Below, piece by piece: positions 11,133 through 23,439 of a DNA stretch of 64,000 nucleotides. The DNA is taken from assembly GCA_000310025.1 (NCBI GenBank), contig FN648527.1, positions 84,533 to 148,532 on the forward strand, read 5' to 3'. The stretch comes from Ectocarpus siliculosus (Eukaryota > Sar > Phaeophyceae > Ectocarpales > Ectocarpaceae). A model generated the notes under the pieces. That model worked only from the letters and a program-made list of their open reading frames with translations, was not told the DNA's origin and made no database searches. Each line of letters begins with the position of its first letter. Within the stretch, counting starts at the first letter, position 1. The position numbers and the translations under genes were made by a program.

Positions 11133-12175
11133 GCGGAGAGGGATGGTCGGGCGGCAACGCCGACGCCCGTATCCATTTCGCGCCTCGTGAGCTCCTCCCA
11201 ATCTCCGTCCGGGTACTCCACACGCCAATAGGGGTCGCAGTAGTCGAAGACGTTGGCCTTGAAAACCTTGAGCTGTCCGTCGGTGTCGGCAGATTCTCGA
11301 CCAACTGGCGTCCCCATAGGAAAGAGCTGCAACGCTTGTTCCCTGGACGCTACTTCGCGTTCGCCCCGGGTAGGCGGTCCGGCGGGTCGTGGCGTGGCGT
11401 CCTTGCCGTGGTAGTCCTCGCATAGCGCGTGGAAGACGTCCAGCTGGAGTGGCGAGAAGCTGTCGCGGGCCTCATCCTCAGTCATCCAAGGCGAGAGGGC
11501 ACCATTTTGGTAACGGCCTTGGTACTCCCATGTCCACGTCGTCGTGGTACCGGTGCCGTATATAACCCGTCGGTCCACGAGCGTGTACAGCGGCACAGCG
11601 ACGACGGAGGTGTCGGCCAGGCCAAGGTCGGACGACCACACGAGATGCGCAACCTCGTCCTCGAACGGCAGCCGGAGGTCCTGCGGTCGCACGTGGTAGG
11701 GCTTGAGGTCGGGCGCTGCCACTTTGCGTCGGCGGATCCGGCGGCCGTTGAGTTGAACCGCGAAGCTTGGGCGGTTGTAGATGACGTTGGTGACCTTCCA
11801 CGGACCGGTGTAGTGGTCGTGCGTGAGCTTCGTGTGGTGACTGTCTTGGTGTAGCGTGTTAGCCGGTTCCTTGACGAGGACGGCGTCTCCGATGGCGGCT
11901 TTGGCTCCTGGTGACTCCCGAGCTACCCGGGCATTGTGGCGTACCCGCTGACGGTTCTGGGCCTCGTGGCGGTAGGTGAGGCTCTCCCGCGTCATGCGTT
12001 GTTGATCGGAGACAGTCCGCTCGAGTCCGTGGCCGAAGGAGCTGTTGTCCGCGGCATGGGAGGTGACGTCGATGTGGCTTCTGTGTTCCCAAAACCACTT
12101 CCCTGCCCAGATAAAATCTGGGTCTCCCCCGGAGAAGACGGCGCATCCTTTGAGACATCCTGCCACTGCCGGCAC
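11129..12175 (-). pseudogene. Gypsy integrase C-terminal fragment
   Basis: 348-residue minus-strand frame. The first ~30 residues are read through repeat R1 and are not pol. From about residue 33 the text matches the tail of gypsy pol: a basic stretch with arginine-rich ARVARESPGAK, then GDAVLVKEP, then the GPF/Y-type module TKLTHDHYTGPWKV, which in gypsy integrases follows the catalytic core and assists DNA contact. Downstream is an LYTLVDRRV stretch that could be a degenerate chromodomain, then a Tudor-like YWRVEYPDGDWEELTRREM near the end, a pattern I associate with stramenopile gypsy elements. The catalytic DDE core is absent, so no integrase activity is expected. Confidence 0.75.
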
Positions 12176-12245
12176 ACCCCCCCAGGCTCGCGGAAAATAG
12201 TCGGCGGGCTCACGGCAGTGGTGGATGTCCTTAGCCCAGGGTTAA
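12097..12245 (-). repeat. Direct repeat R1 flanking the integrase fragment
   Basis: 149 bases homologous to 10981-11132 in the same orientation. It holds the inverted pair CCACTGCCG ... CGGCAGTGG and a run of G on the minus strand followed by TGTGCCGG. Confidence 0.75.
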
Positions 12246-12489
12246 ACAGCGCCATAGAAGGCCTCCAGGCCGGAGTCATCGTCGCCAGAGTCGGCCGAGG
12301 AAGCCAGGTGGGTGTCCGCGGGTCCTGGCGGCATCCGCATCCGGCCCCCTCGCGGTGCGAATGTCGTCCTCGCGTCGGGGGCGCCGGTGGGCGCCGTCCT
12401 TGCGGCGAGGGAGCCGACGGCGGTAGTTGGAGCCAGACGGCCGAATCCTAAGCGGAACGCGGCGTGGTCGCCCGGTCATGCCTTCATGA

Positions 12490-13121
12490 CGTTCCAAGCA
12501 CTGGCGGCGGCAGGCACGTTCTCTTCAACCTTCATGGCCCCCATGCCTGCCATCTTGAACTGATCGGGGGTACGTTTGCAGAACAGGGATGGGTCCTGGC
12601 GATGGATCAGATCCGCCGGCGATGTGAGAGGTGATCCCTGGATCGGCGTTCCGACGGCTTTTGGGTGAGCCCCCCGCCATCGTGATGATCATGGAGAAGA
12701 TGCTCTCGCGGTGCTTGTAGTTATCCAGGCGGACCGGTAGGCCTTGGCCCGGGTTGGCGAAGGCCGCGGGATGCGCCGCGTACGCGTGATGGGAAGAGAA
12801 GGCTTCTACGTACGGCTGCGGCGGTGCATACCAGTGCGGCGGCGACGCGGGAGGTCCGGGGGAAGCTGATGCTGTTGCGGCGGCTGCCCGAACGGGTGAG
12901 GCTGGAGCGGCCCCTGTAAGTGCTGTCCATGCAGGTGGTACTGGGGCTGTTGCTGCTGCTGCTGCTGCTACCCGGCCGGCTGATGCTGGGGCCGAACTCC
13001 GCCCAGTCGGGGCAGCATCACTAGTGGTAGTTGCGGTGGAGGGCCAACCGGTTATGCGGGAAGCGCACCTCCAGCCCCTCTGCGGCGGCAGGTATCCCGC
13101 GGCCGGCGGCGGCGGCGGCAC
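12490..13121 (-). pseudogene. Gypsy gag remnant
   Basis: Minus strand. A proline/alanine-rich region encoded by CAG/CCG-rich DNA leads into RLDNYKHRESIFSMIITMAG, and in another frame QDPSLFCKRTPDQFKMAG and MKVEENVPAA before a stop near 12485. The change of frame between these conserved-looking pieces indicates at least one frameshift. It lies directly upstream of the integrase fragment in the same orientation, which supports gag. The identification rests on position and composition, not on a zinc knuckle. Confidence 0.4.
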
Positions 13122-13489
13122 GGAGGGTCACTCCCGTGGGCGGGTAGCGCACCTCCAGCCTCTGCCCTGTGGAGGGAGGTGTCCCGCTACCTGCGGCGGC
13201 AGCAGTGGCGGCGGAGGTTCGTGGGGCGCTCCGCCGTGCGGTGGGGGAATCTGGGGCGGTCCCCGCTCTATCCTTGGGCAGGTTGGGCGGCCTCCAGGAT
13301 TAATGTTAGGTTGCAGGTGCTGCTCCACGACATTGCTGACACATGATGTCGACGAGTCGTAGCAAAGTGGTCGATGTCGCCCCATGCCATCAAGGGTGCC
13401 AGCAGGACAACGCGGTAGGGTACCTCGCCATTTGGTCGCATGACGGTGGCCCCGCGCATCTAGTTGAGGATCATCTGAAACAACTTCGA

Positions 13490-13690
13490 TGTAGCCAGTC
13501 GAGGCCTTAGGGTCAATCTCAAAGGGGTGGGGGTTAGCGTTAGCGTTAGTGGTCACCGACGCGGTGTGAACGTGTTTGTAGTCCTCTAACACGGAGCAAT
13601 CATTGATGAGATCAGAATAGGTTCACCGGCACGAAGAAGTCATTCTGCGCCCCCCGGGGCGGCGATATCATCACCACAGCGCCGACAGTG
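13490..13690 (-). repeat. Segment homologous to 15780-15880
   Basis: Minus-strand text encodes NDFFVPVN and DLINDCSVLEDYKH in neighbouring frames; the 15.8 kb copy encodes NDFSLPVD and DLMSDCPVAEDY with the same relative frame offset. Possibly an N-terminal gag relic present twice. Confidence 0.4.
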
Positions 13691-13699
13691 GACCAGGCT

Positions 13700-16600
13700 G
13701 GTAAGCGGGTGAAACCGAGACAGAGAACAATAGCCCCAAAAACGCACGCGGCACTCCTACAGAAAAGCAACAGAAACCGCCATGTACAGCGACTTGCCGA
13801 CCGGGAACCAGGCTGAGCAGGCCAACCACGACTCAGAGTGGAGGGGGTCAGTCATTGGAAGTCCGTAGCATGTTTTTAGGGTGTGACGACGGTTGGTGGA
13901 TGGTGGCACTTCGGGTGGACGTGGAAGCGTGTCGGTTCATAAGGCATGCTGGTGGCTGAACACAAGGTGGCCTGGTGACGACGCTTGCCTCTGCGAGATG
14001 GTGGTTCGATGAACCGCACAGGCCACAGGTTTCATGTTATGAGTTGTCATGGTTTGAGACGATCGAGGATGAGGTTCAGGGATGGACTCGGTGTCCGACC
14101 CGAGAATTTCACATTCAGTGACACTTTCTTGGAGTGGTGGTCCGTCACAAGGTGGGATGATGGCGCGGTTTTTTTTTGCCTTCGTGAGGTTGTTACAACA
14201 GCTTGGTGTGTGACACAAGATGGATTGTTCTGGTGTTCTGTTCTGTTCTGTTCTGGTGAGAGGTGGTCAAGGTTGAGATTTAGGGATAGATATGGCTAGT
14301 GGTGGAGGCTGGTTGGCTTGATGGCTTTGGCATTGGTGGTGTGGGGTTCACCAAGAAGCATCGTACGATCCATCCATCCCGCCCCCTACTAGTAACTCGA
14401 AACAACCTGAAAGCAAAGCACGAGGCACTCGTTGGAGGCGCCTCCCGTTCTTCCCCTGGAGTCCAGACGCTCACCTTGGTCTACATACTCACCCTTTCAT
14501 CCACTGGTTCGTATGCTCACCGTCCACGGTGCCGGTAGGGTAGCGTGGTTGGTGGGTGGTGGTTAAGGCGATCGTAAGGGATTGCACACCCGTGGGGCAT
14601 TTCACGCAGAGTAGGCCGCACAACGGTTATCCGTGGGGGCCGGAGTATGGTCCGTGGCCACACGGTGCTGCCGGAGTTCCAGGAAGTCCGTAGAACCGAG
14701 TAGAGAGAATTACCAGCCGAAATAACAAGACAGTCAACGCAGCAATCATTTTCCATTCCCTTTGAACGGAAACACCAGATTAACAACCATTCAATAATAT
14801 CACCCATGGGTTTCGGATGCCAAGGCCGATCGCCGCCATTGTGGATGCTCTCCGTTGTAGTGCATGTCAGGTGTGTCGTCTCCGTGGAATGAGATGTGCT
14901 TGCAATCGTGACCTATGCATATGTGGTGACTCCCGCTCGTGTGGAAGTTGAACGGAAATGAGACGTTCGTTGGTGTCTCCGGGAAAATATGTTATGGATC
15001 AGCGTAGGTCGTAGGTAGGTTAGCGGAATCGATTCGCAAGAAGCAGGTCTGTAAAACAAACAGAGTGGGAAGAATAAAAAATAACAATAGAAACAAGAAG
15101 CATGTTCCATGACCGGACATGCGGAAGGGTGGGGTATCCAGCGTGGCGGGATGGACAGCAGGAGTGTGTAGATTTTCGTTACGCAATTATTTATTTTATT
15201 GTGGCGGCAGTCCCCTCATTTTTCGTGGGGAGGCCTGTACTGCGCTTTTCAGTGCGTGTAAAGACTGCACTCTTCAGTGTAGTATTGTTCGTACTTAACA
15301 ACCATCGAGGGTCATACGGGAGGGAGTAAACGCCGATTGTTTTCAACGATTGTTTATGTCCTTCCGTGCTCCACCTCACACCCGCGGTGGTGCCGATTGC
15401 ATATCGTTTTTCATGACGAGAAGGGTCCAGCCGTCCATTTCCGTCGTCAATGGCGCCGACATCGAAGTTTGGTACTCACCCGGAAATTTTTAATTTTTCA
15501 ACCCAAAGGGATTAGGACTAACCACGTTGCTTCCAGCAGTTTCGAGGTTACTACTAGACGACCAGTAGGTTCGTGGCGGCCGCATAAAACCCAGTTCAGG
15601 TGAAGAGAGACGGGTGGGTTCCCAACAACCACCATGAACAGGTGCAGGCAAAAACAATCCTTGGCACTCGGGAACACGGGAACACAAACAAGGGAAAAAG
15701 TAGTTCAACGCAAAAAACGGCAACGTGGAGGAGAGGTTGGCGCTGGGAGCAAGGGGGGTTAGCGCTACTGTCGGCGTGCGGGTAGTCCTCTGCCACGGGG
15801 CAATCGCTCATAAGATCATACATAGTGGTCCACCGGCAAGGAAAAATCATTCATGACATCAGGGGGCGGTTCACTCTCGGTTTCGCTATATCGTCGTCTT
15901 TGTGATTGTCGACGGTTTGATCATGTGACGTCTCCGTGTGCATACATTCGAACCACTTGTAACATCATTGGGGTCGTCCGGCGGTGGTTGACTCGGTGAA
16001 GCATAGGGGTTCATGGTTGCGTACGTCCCGGCCGAACCAAAAACCAAAAATAAATAAATAAAAAATGTAGACCTGTGTTACAGTCCGTTTAGTGTCGATG
16101 GGTGTACCGTTTTTTTTTCAAGTGGTGGGGATCGTGAGTTCAGATTGTCTCGGCAACGTCGTTTTGTCTTGGTCGCACGCGGAGGCTCCAGTAGTCGGCC
16201 TGTTGAACAATAGCTGCGGACTTCGATGACTGTATGATTGACTGTGGCGGGCATGGTGTCGAGATAACATCAGTGGCGCACACTCGGACACCAATCTTGG
16301 CGTCCCCTGTCCCCCTCCAGAGGTAACAAAGCAGCCAGAAACCACACCCAAGGGTTCCCCAATAGTTCCCCCCGAACCGGTTTTTTCAGGCGGACTCACC
16401 TGGACTACATACTCACCCTTTATCTACGGTTTCACATTCTCATTATGCCTCATGTGGTGGTGCAGTGGCGTGTCAGGGGAAGTACGGGTGCATAACGATA
16501 TTTGGTGATTGGTAGGACGCACCCCCCCTTGGTGATGATGCCACAACAGTAACATACGACAGCACCGACAGATCCAGGGAGAATGAGGAAACCAGCAGAC

Positions 16601-18655
16601 AGAACAATCGACCCCAACTCACCGGTAGTCAGTCCCACACACGACATACACAAAGTATGAAAACTAGGTGAAACCGTGCCATGTCGTCCCCCGTGCATGG
16701 TCACAACAACTCATGTGGCAACCGGTAAGGTCGACAGTATTGGATGGGGAAAGGCCGCGTGATCAACACACGGTCACAGGTGGCGATGGCGCTAGGGGAA
16801 AAGAAAGATGATGGATGCACGACAAAGAAGCCCAGATGTTTGATTGTATTTGTGGCACACGATCGGGTGCCCGGGGTCTTTTGGTGGTTCGTGTTCACGT
16901 TGTAGTCGGCACTGTGGTGTGGCAGTGTCGGGTCGAGGTTTTGTGGTTAAATGGGTCGTTGTTCGTCGGTGAAGTGCCTTGTGGGTTGGTGCAGGTTGGT
17001 GCAGGTTGTGTGGTCATGCCCGGATTTATCGCGGTCCGTGGTGTGCATATTTTGGAATGATCGTCGTTGATTTTTGGAATTAATTGTGGTTTGTTGAAGG
17101 CTGGTCTCGGCGTTGTGGCTTGGTGCAAATGACACGAAGCTCGTCGTGGCATAATCCAGACGGTATCGGCGCTGAGGACGTCCCTCCCCTCTCCACAGGG
17201 GACACAAACAAAAACAAAAACAAGGCCCCAGCGAAGGCAGGGTGGGATAGATATGGCCGGAATATCCGGAAGAAGCCTTGAGGTTGGAGGCAGCCCAACA
17301 ATGGTGGTGTCGTCAGAATGTCGTCGTGTCCGAAGACAGATACTCAGCAAAACAAATTCGTACAAGCAATGATTAATGAAGCTCGGATTCATATTCATCT
17401 TACGGTTAATCTGCGGGTTTGGTTGTCGACATGGTTTTACTCAACAGATAAACCATGCTTACTCCTTCCTTCAGCTCGGGTCACATGCTCACCAATCGTG
17501 CTCGTCATGACGAGAATCCATTGATTCATGGTCTGGTGTAATCCGTATTTCCGCACGTTTGCACGGTGAGCAGAGGAGCGCACCCAACATAACTACAGTG
17601 TAGCCCGTAAGAACCGAGCGAAGGAATAACAAATCACGTAGTAATCATCATGCGGCGCACACCACGCCGACACGCGGTATTTGTTTCACGTCCATATCGC
17701 GTTTGGGCATAAACAGTGCACGGTCATCCTGACGCACACATATTCCGAAGCCCAAAAGAAGGTGATGTGGGGCGGGTTCAGTCGCCGGTCGTCCTGAACG
17801 CGCCCAGCTTGAAAAAAAGTTTTATGTTTAGGTGAAGCGATGTGTTTCAGAAGAGAGGTGTTTGTTGTTGTGGTGGTGGGCGTGTACGGCGGCACTGTAT
17901 AGATAGGCAAATAACCTTCAATCCAAACACGTTGTGCGTGTCATGAAAAAGAAACAATAAGTTTTATTTTTCCCGAGTTTCCACCTCCCCACCACGCACC
18001 ACGCGTACTCACCTCACATGCTATTATTGTACTCACCCATTCTTACTCTCGGTTCTTCTACTCACCGTAGGTCTTGGGTGGTTGATTGTGGTGTTACATG
18101 GTGTGAAACACCGATGCTTCAAGGCTGATGGTGGAACCGAGAGAAGAGAAGAAAGGAAGAAAAACAATACCCAAACCAATGCATGCACTAGTCTGCCCAC
18201 ATCTCCTCGTTAAAACCTCTCCCATCGATACTCTACTACACGCGTAGTTGGATCCACGTTCATTCCCGGATAGTCCCACGTGTAGTACGATGGTGCGGGG
18301 GTTTGGTCGTGTGCAGTTGGGAAGGTGTCGCCTGCGTGATTGGTATATGTCGTCGCTGTAGAATGTGTACGGGGTTGTTGGTTGAGGATAACCTGTGAGA
18401 CCCCATTCCATTTGCCCCTTCATGCCCCCACACAGAGTAATGTTGTTCGTGAGGCTTTGTGGCGGCACGGTGGAGCTTGACAGGTTCACGGGTTAGTATA
18501 TTTATTTTATTGTTTTCCGGTATTGCTCGTGAGAGCGTGGTGTTTTCCGTGTAGGTCGGGGTTGTGTGGGATGTTTTTTTTCGTGTAGCTCCGCAGCTCG
18601 TGGTTATTTAAATGTGTGGTATTCTCCATACACAAACCTGTTATGAGGAGGGGTG
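13700..18655. other. 5 kb gene-free region of degenerate repeats
   Basis: No frame with recognisable protein features. Short landmarks recur every 1-2 kb: a TACTCACC-type module near 14485, 16411, 17485 and 18012, each with a GTTCGTATGCTCACC-like partner, and an ACCGAG...AATAACAA-type module near 14695, 17608 and 18130. The region is best read as several very degenerate copies of one repeat. Confidence 0.4.
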
Positions 18656-21600
18656 ATCTTTTTCGTACAGCATTGTGAGGAGGGGTGATGTTCTCCGTGT
18701 AACTCTTGGTTATTGGTTGTTATTTACTTAGAAGCAGTTTTGATATTAAGTTACATGCCCTGCGCCGAGACCAGGAAAATAAGAAAAAAAAACAATGTAA
18801 AAAACCAAACCCACATAGTATAGTTTAGTGCTGCCTCAACTCTCGCTGGCTTGCTTCCTCCAGCTCGCACTGTTTGTCTACGTTGCTTGCTTCTTTGTGT
18901 TGTTTTTTTCATAGTTTTATTTTTAGAGGGTATGCAGCCATTCCTATGAAAATACCGGTCCCTGTTTTTCTCTCTTTTTCTGTGCCAGATGGCCTTGTCT
19001 CTGCTTGCGTTGTGAAGTACCAAGATTGAACCAAGGGAGTGTACCTCTTTCTCTCCGGCCCATGATAGATAGTGACTGCTAATCTCAGTTGATACCCCGC
19101 ATAGCGCGAAGAGGGAGCGGAGGATCCCAGAATATCTGTCGTTGATTTCTATTGACTTGCGGACCCCTCGGGGCCAGTTTATTTGAGTGTACCTTTTTAG
19201 GGTAAGTTAGCCTGTGACCACGGGAATCGACCACGTCGAGTGTTGGATCAGTACGGACATACGAAGGTACTGGGTAGAGAGAGATCGGAACGGTTTATAA
19301 TGTGAAGACAACAACAACAACAACACCGGTCCCCTCCATGGGGAGGCAATGTTAGAAACGTTGGGTCAAACATGGTATTATTGAAGGCAAATAAATGAAG
19401 CAGTCAGAACCCACACAGAGCGCGTTGCTGTGTCTATTATACTCACCCTTTCTCCCGCCGAGCCTGCGTCTCTGGCTGACTTCCACTACAAACGATCCCT
19501 TCAGTGGGGGAGGGAAATGCAACCCATGTGCAGTAAATTTGGTCGCACAGGGGTGCCGCGTACCACCACAGCCAGCCGTAGTTACAGTTAATGCTGTTCT
19601 TACAATAACAACAGCTGACTGGTGAGTCGCGGAGCACTTCATGTTTTACAGTGTCAGCTTGAGCGGGCCCGGGGAAGAGAAAAACCGACCAAGAGCTTAC
19701 CTCTCTCGTCCCACACGCATTCATTCGTACACACACACCAAGATGACATTCGCCTCGTAAGATGTGATGGGAGCACCGCGCAATAGAGATCGCGGCTGTG
19801 AGCCTAGTGCTCTGAGCGGAACACAAACAAATATCAATCCAGGCAGAGACCATTCCGAGGCGTTGATGGTTTTATGGGGGCATGGAAAAAGAAAAAAAAA
19901 AAACGTTCTTCTTGTTTTTCATATTATTTCTGTTGTTGTGTTTGTCGGGTGGGCGCAACTAACTGCCAGCTCGTAGTAGGTACAGGGGATTCGGTCGACA
20001 GCAGTGGTCGACTCGCAAAATGTTGTGTCCGTTTATGGTACAATATATTCAGTGTGCTTGGTTGCTGCACCGTGCAACATGTCCGATATCCGAATGTCGC
20101 GATTTCAAAAAAATGAATGTGGTCGGCAGGTACGCACGCACGCACATGGTTTCCACGCATTATGTTGGGCCAAACGTCCAGGGCGACCTCGGGGGTGCGT
20201 GACAGAACGACGGCCGATGCCAGCATTTTTTTGTTTTTTTTGTAGTTGACAACTGTGCCGTGGGCGGCGGCGTCGATGTGGTTGTTGATTATGATGCACA
20301 AACGATGGGCGTTCATGAGAAGAACCATACTCATTTGTATGAACGTAGCTTAGCTGTATGGCGGGTGGGGGTAACCGTTTTGTTGTGTGGATTTCCCACC
20401 TGAAAATGTCAAATTTCGGAGTATAAGGCAAACAACTATTTCCACTTGTTGTCACGGTCAGAAAGTATAAAGTTGATGTCACGCTGCCTTGCGTAGTATA
20501 GCTGGCGATGCACGGAGTGGGCGGAGTCTCGCTTTTTTTCGTGACTATAGTCAGCGGGACACAGCCCGAGGCCCAAAATGATTGGTTGTCTGTTGGTAGC
20601 CCGGCGCGTAGGATGGAAGTATCCCACATCCAAACACCGGGTTCGACTCCACATGTATGTCTAGTAGATGGATTCCTCAGGGCATGAGGTTCGGTGGGTA
20701 TAGGTATGACAGCAGGCACCGGTGTACCAAACAGAGCGTGTATTCGGGTGATTTCGAGGCTGGAATGCGTAACCACGACAAGTTCCATTTTCCAGTTTTC
20801 CAGCAGGGTCCGCGCGTGTAGGCAGCGTAGCAAGAGGAAAACCACTCCACATCAGAGGATCAAATGCACCCACCCAGCAAGCGTACGCGCCCACAGTTCG
20901 GCAGAGTCCTCATAAGTTATAAAACGGCACACACCGGGGTAGGGTAGTGTATTGCGTACGGACGCAAATAAATGCGGAGCGGTAGGTCACCCCACACCCA
21001 AGAGAAAAGGTGACGACCACACACGGAAGCGGCTTACTTGTTTTTTAAGTGACAGTTTCCAGTAGGGTCTGTGCATGTACGCAACGCGTGGAGATGAAAT
21101 TAAGCACTACACACCGTAGGAACACAGCACGCACTCAGACCACGTAAGCACAACATTCAAACAGTTACGATGACTTCTTCTGACAAAAGTAACACGGCAC
21201 AGACAAATGGCGTGGAAAGGGTCGCGTAGGGGCATGGATGCGAGTCGGTCGCCCACCACACACATAGAAAAAAAAATATATATATGACCATACACAAAAT
21301 TGACGTGTGTTTTTGTGTTGTTCGATGGCTGCGTGAACAGCCGTAGGAGCATCGACATGCGCGCACATCGGTGCAGCACAACATGGGTGGGTCGTGCCCC
21401 TCACAGATGACGTGGCGCACACCAGACCAGTAGTAGTTTGGTAAGGTGTTGCACGGGGAAAGAAATGTGAGGGCGGGGGTTCACCACCCGCACACACAAG
21501 AAAACGGTGATAATATATATATGCGTGATCATATATATATGCATGTTTGTGGACAAAATGCATGAACAGGGCGAGATAGATGAACACGCTGGTGCCACGC

Positions 21601-21684
21601 CACGTTTATTAATCAGCAATTGCAAAGAGACAACGCAAGTGATGAACAATGCTGGCGTCTACGTTCTATCCGTCACGTGTACCA
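18656..21684. repeat. Right copy of the ~3 kb direct repeat
   Basis: Homologous to 1-2946 in the same orientation, ending at the same LTR-like block. An insert at about 18960-19340 matches part of the third repeat family (33718-34000), including the landmark AGAGGGAGCGGAG. This copy has only one unit of the 279-base duplication. Confidence 0.75.
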
Positions 21685-22219
21685 TCTTACAGAGACAAGG
21701 CTGATCTACGATATTCCAGGCAAAGAAACTCTCACCTGCGCAGATCATAGCTAGTCTCTGCGAGTTCGATTGTAGACATGTGCCAAGCGTTCCATCATCA
21801 ACACAAGCGAGCAAGCAGCGATAGTCCATCATCCGGTCAGGCATGCATGCATGCAGGCGTGGTCATGACTCACAGTTGTGATATCAGGTCAATAGTGCTC
21901 AGGTCGGGTTCGTTCACAAATGTTTCGTGCTCAGTTTCCGGACTCAAAGGTCACTGACAGCTTGGGGGGCAAGATTGCTGCAAGCTGTCATCATGCGGAG
22001 GAACCGTTTCATCATCGCGCGGGGAATGGTAACCAATCGGAATTCTTCCATTGGTTTCCATTATTAGCCCGAGAGACGGTTACATCTACTCGGGAAACCC
22101 CCCTCCGAGCACTTATGCAGTGCCCATCACAGGGACGAGCGCTCCGGACACTTGTGCCTTGCGTCACAAGTGTCCATCATCACACTATTTAGAACCGGTG
22201 TACGCGGCCGTCCGGAACA
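21685..22219 (-). repeat. Gypsy-type LTR copy (3 of 3)
   Basis: 535 bases homologous to 2947-3486 and 10376-10909. The minus-strand start TGTTCCGGAC is at 22219. The text right of it is not a polypurine tract. Confidence 0.6.
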
Positions 22220-22304
22220 CTTGCTGATCATTCAAACGCTTTGGGTTTGGGCATATTGCGATCTGTACGCCCAGCCCGAAGAGTTACTTCACGGCGAGGC
22301 CCTC

Positions 22305-22385
22305 CTGTCGGTGCAGGAGGCCTCACCCAACCCAATCCAATACTTGCATTGAATGATCTAGGTAAGGGACAAGAATACAACAGTA
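22305..22385. repeat. 80-bp repeat shared with 10105-10185
   Basis: Same order of landmarks as the 10.1 kb copy. It lies 90 bases right of the LTR copy. Confidence 0.7.
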
Positions 22386-22662
22386 TTCAACTACGGTGAT
22401 TTGGACGCCACACGATGTAAGAACGACGTGAAAAGAAAGCGATGCTGGTTAGGGCAAAATCGCTTGCGTTCGGCAACGGTGTCGCCTCGATTGAAACTTG
22501 TTCGACAGGACCCTCGAGGCGCAGGTCACGCGAACGCAACGCCGCGACTTCGTCGTCGTAGCTTTCACGAGCTAAGAGAAATCGGACGCGATCAAGATCC
22601 TCGTTCAACAGTAACTCTGGCGCTACTTCATAGTGGCGTTAATTTTTCGTAGATGAAACCTT

Positions 22663-23439
22663 TTGAATATGAATGAACTAGGGTTAAGGGCTGGGGGCCA
22701 ACATCCAGGACGGATGGTGGTGAGTGTCCGGGAGGAACGAAAGAAGAAGAAGAAGAGGAGAAGATTTGTTGGGGCGGGAAGAAGGGACGGTGTTGGGAGA
22801 GGCAAGGGAGTGGTGAAGAATTTCGGCACTCGACGAGCGCGCGGTCCCGTCGGGGGTGAAAGGGAAACGTCAGTCCGTAGTCTTGTCTCTATCGGAATCG
22901 AAAAGTCGAAAAATCGAGGTATACATTATGTACATAACGATGGAGAAGGCCGACGAGGAAGGTACGAAGAGAGGAAATTGCACCCCACGTTCGAAGTCGG
23001 TGTGACAACCGCTGCAAGGAAGGAGTGCGGAGGGACCAAAAAAAAAAACGGAGACGTCGACGTTTGCGTCGTGGAACGATCTTTCCGTATAACGCAGGTA
23101 CTCACCAATGCAAGACAAAGAGGTAAATTACCCATCGTGAAAGTCAAAGCGCAGGTCATAACTGCAAAATATGACTCATGCGCGGAGAAGTTACCACGGA
23201 GACTTATCAACAAGACGTTTGAAGGCCGGCTGAGAAGGTTTGAAGCCACAAACGAAAAAACTTCAGCGACGATGGCAAGCGCAACGGCAACACTTCACAG
23301 GAAGAAAAGTGCATATAAGAAAAGCACATACAAAAAAAGAAAAGGCCGGATGCCGACCTGTGGCTCTCTCGGAATCAAGGGATTTCCACCATTTCCAGGA
23401 GATAATCCACAAGTACGGACATATGAAGTTACTGGGTAG
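22663..23439 (+). CDS. Lysine/arginine-rich ORF in repeat copy A, unknown
   Basis: 258-residue open frame covering the 5' half of copy A. It is strongly basic with lysine runs and no recognised domain. The second half (from GDVDVCVVERSFRI to FPGDNPQV) is also open in copy C, where the indels there are of 3 and 6 bases. The first half is in a different frame between copies, and copy B loses the frame after about 170 residues. The minus strand is also open in places. It may be an element-encoded protein or a chance frame in A-rich DNA; I lean to chance for the first half. Confidence 0.25.
   Translation: MNMNELGLRAGGQHPGRMVVSVREERKKKKKRRRFVGAGRRDGVGRGKGVVKNFGTRRARGPVGGERETSVRSLVSIGIEKSKNRGIHYVHNDGEGRRGRYEERKLHPTFEVGVTTAARKECGGTKKKNGDVDVCVVERSFRITQVLTNARQRGKLPIVKVKAQVITAKYDSCAEKLPRRLINKTFEGRLRRFEATNEKTSATMASATATLHRKKSAYKKSTYKKRKGRMPTCGSLGIKGFPPFPGDNPQVRTYEVTG

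Larger units (their letters stand above)
10376..13700 (-). mobile_element. Decayed Ty3/gypsy retrotransposon
   Basis: Read on the minus strand: gag remnants (13700-12490), then an integrase C-terminus (12100-11129), then a polypurine tract and LTR (10909-10376). Protease, reverse transcriptase, RNase H and the integrase core are missing, so most of pol was deleted. Two ~150-base direct repeats flank the integrase fragment. No matching 5' LTR with target duplication is found at the right edge, so the right boundary is approximate. Confidence 0.65.

Noticed and set aside
11936-12451. Plus-strand ORF opposite the integrase fragment
   Set aside because: Antisense shadow; the minus strand carries recognisable integrase motifs.
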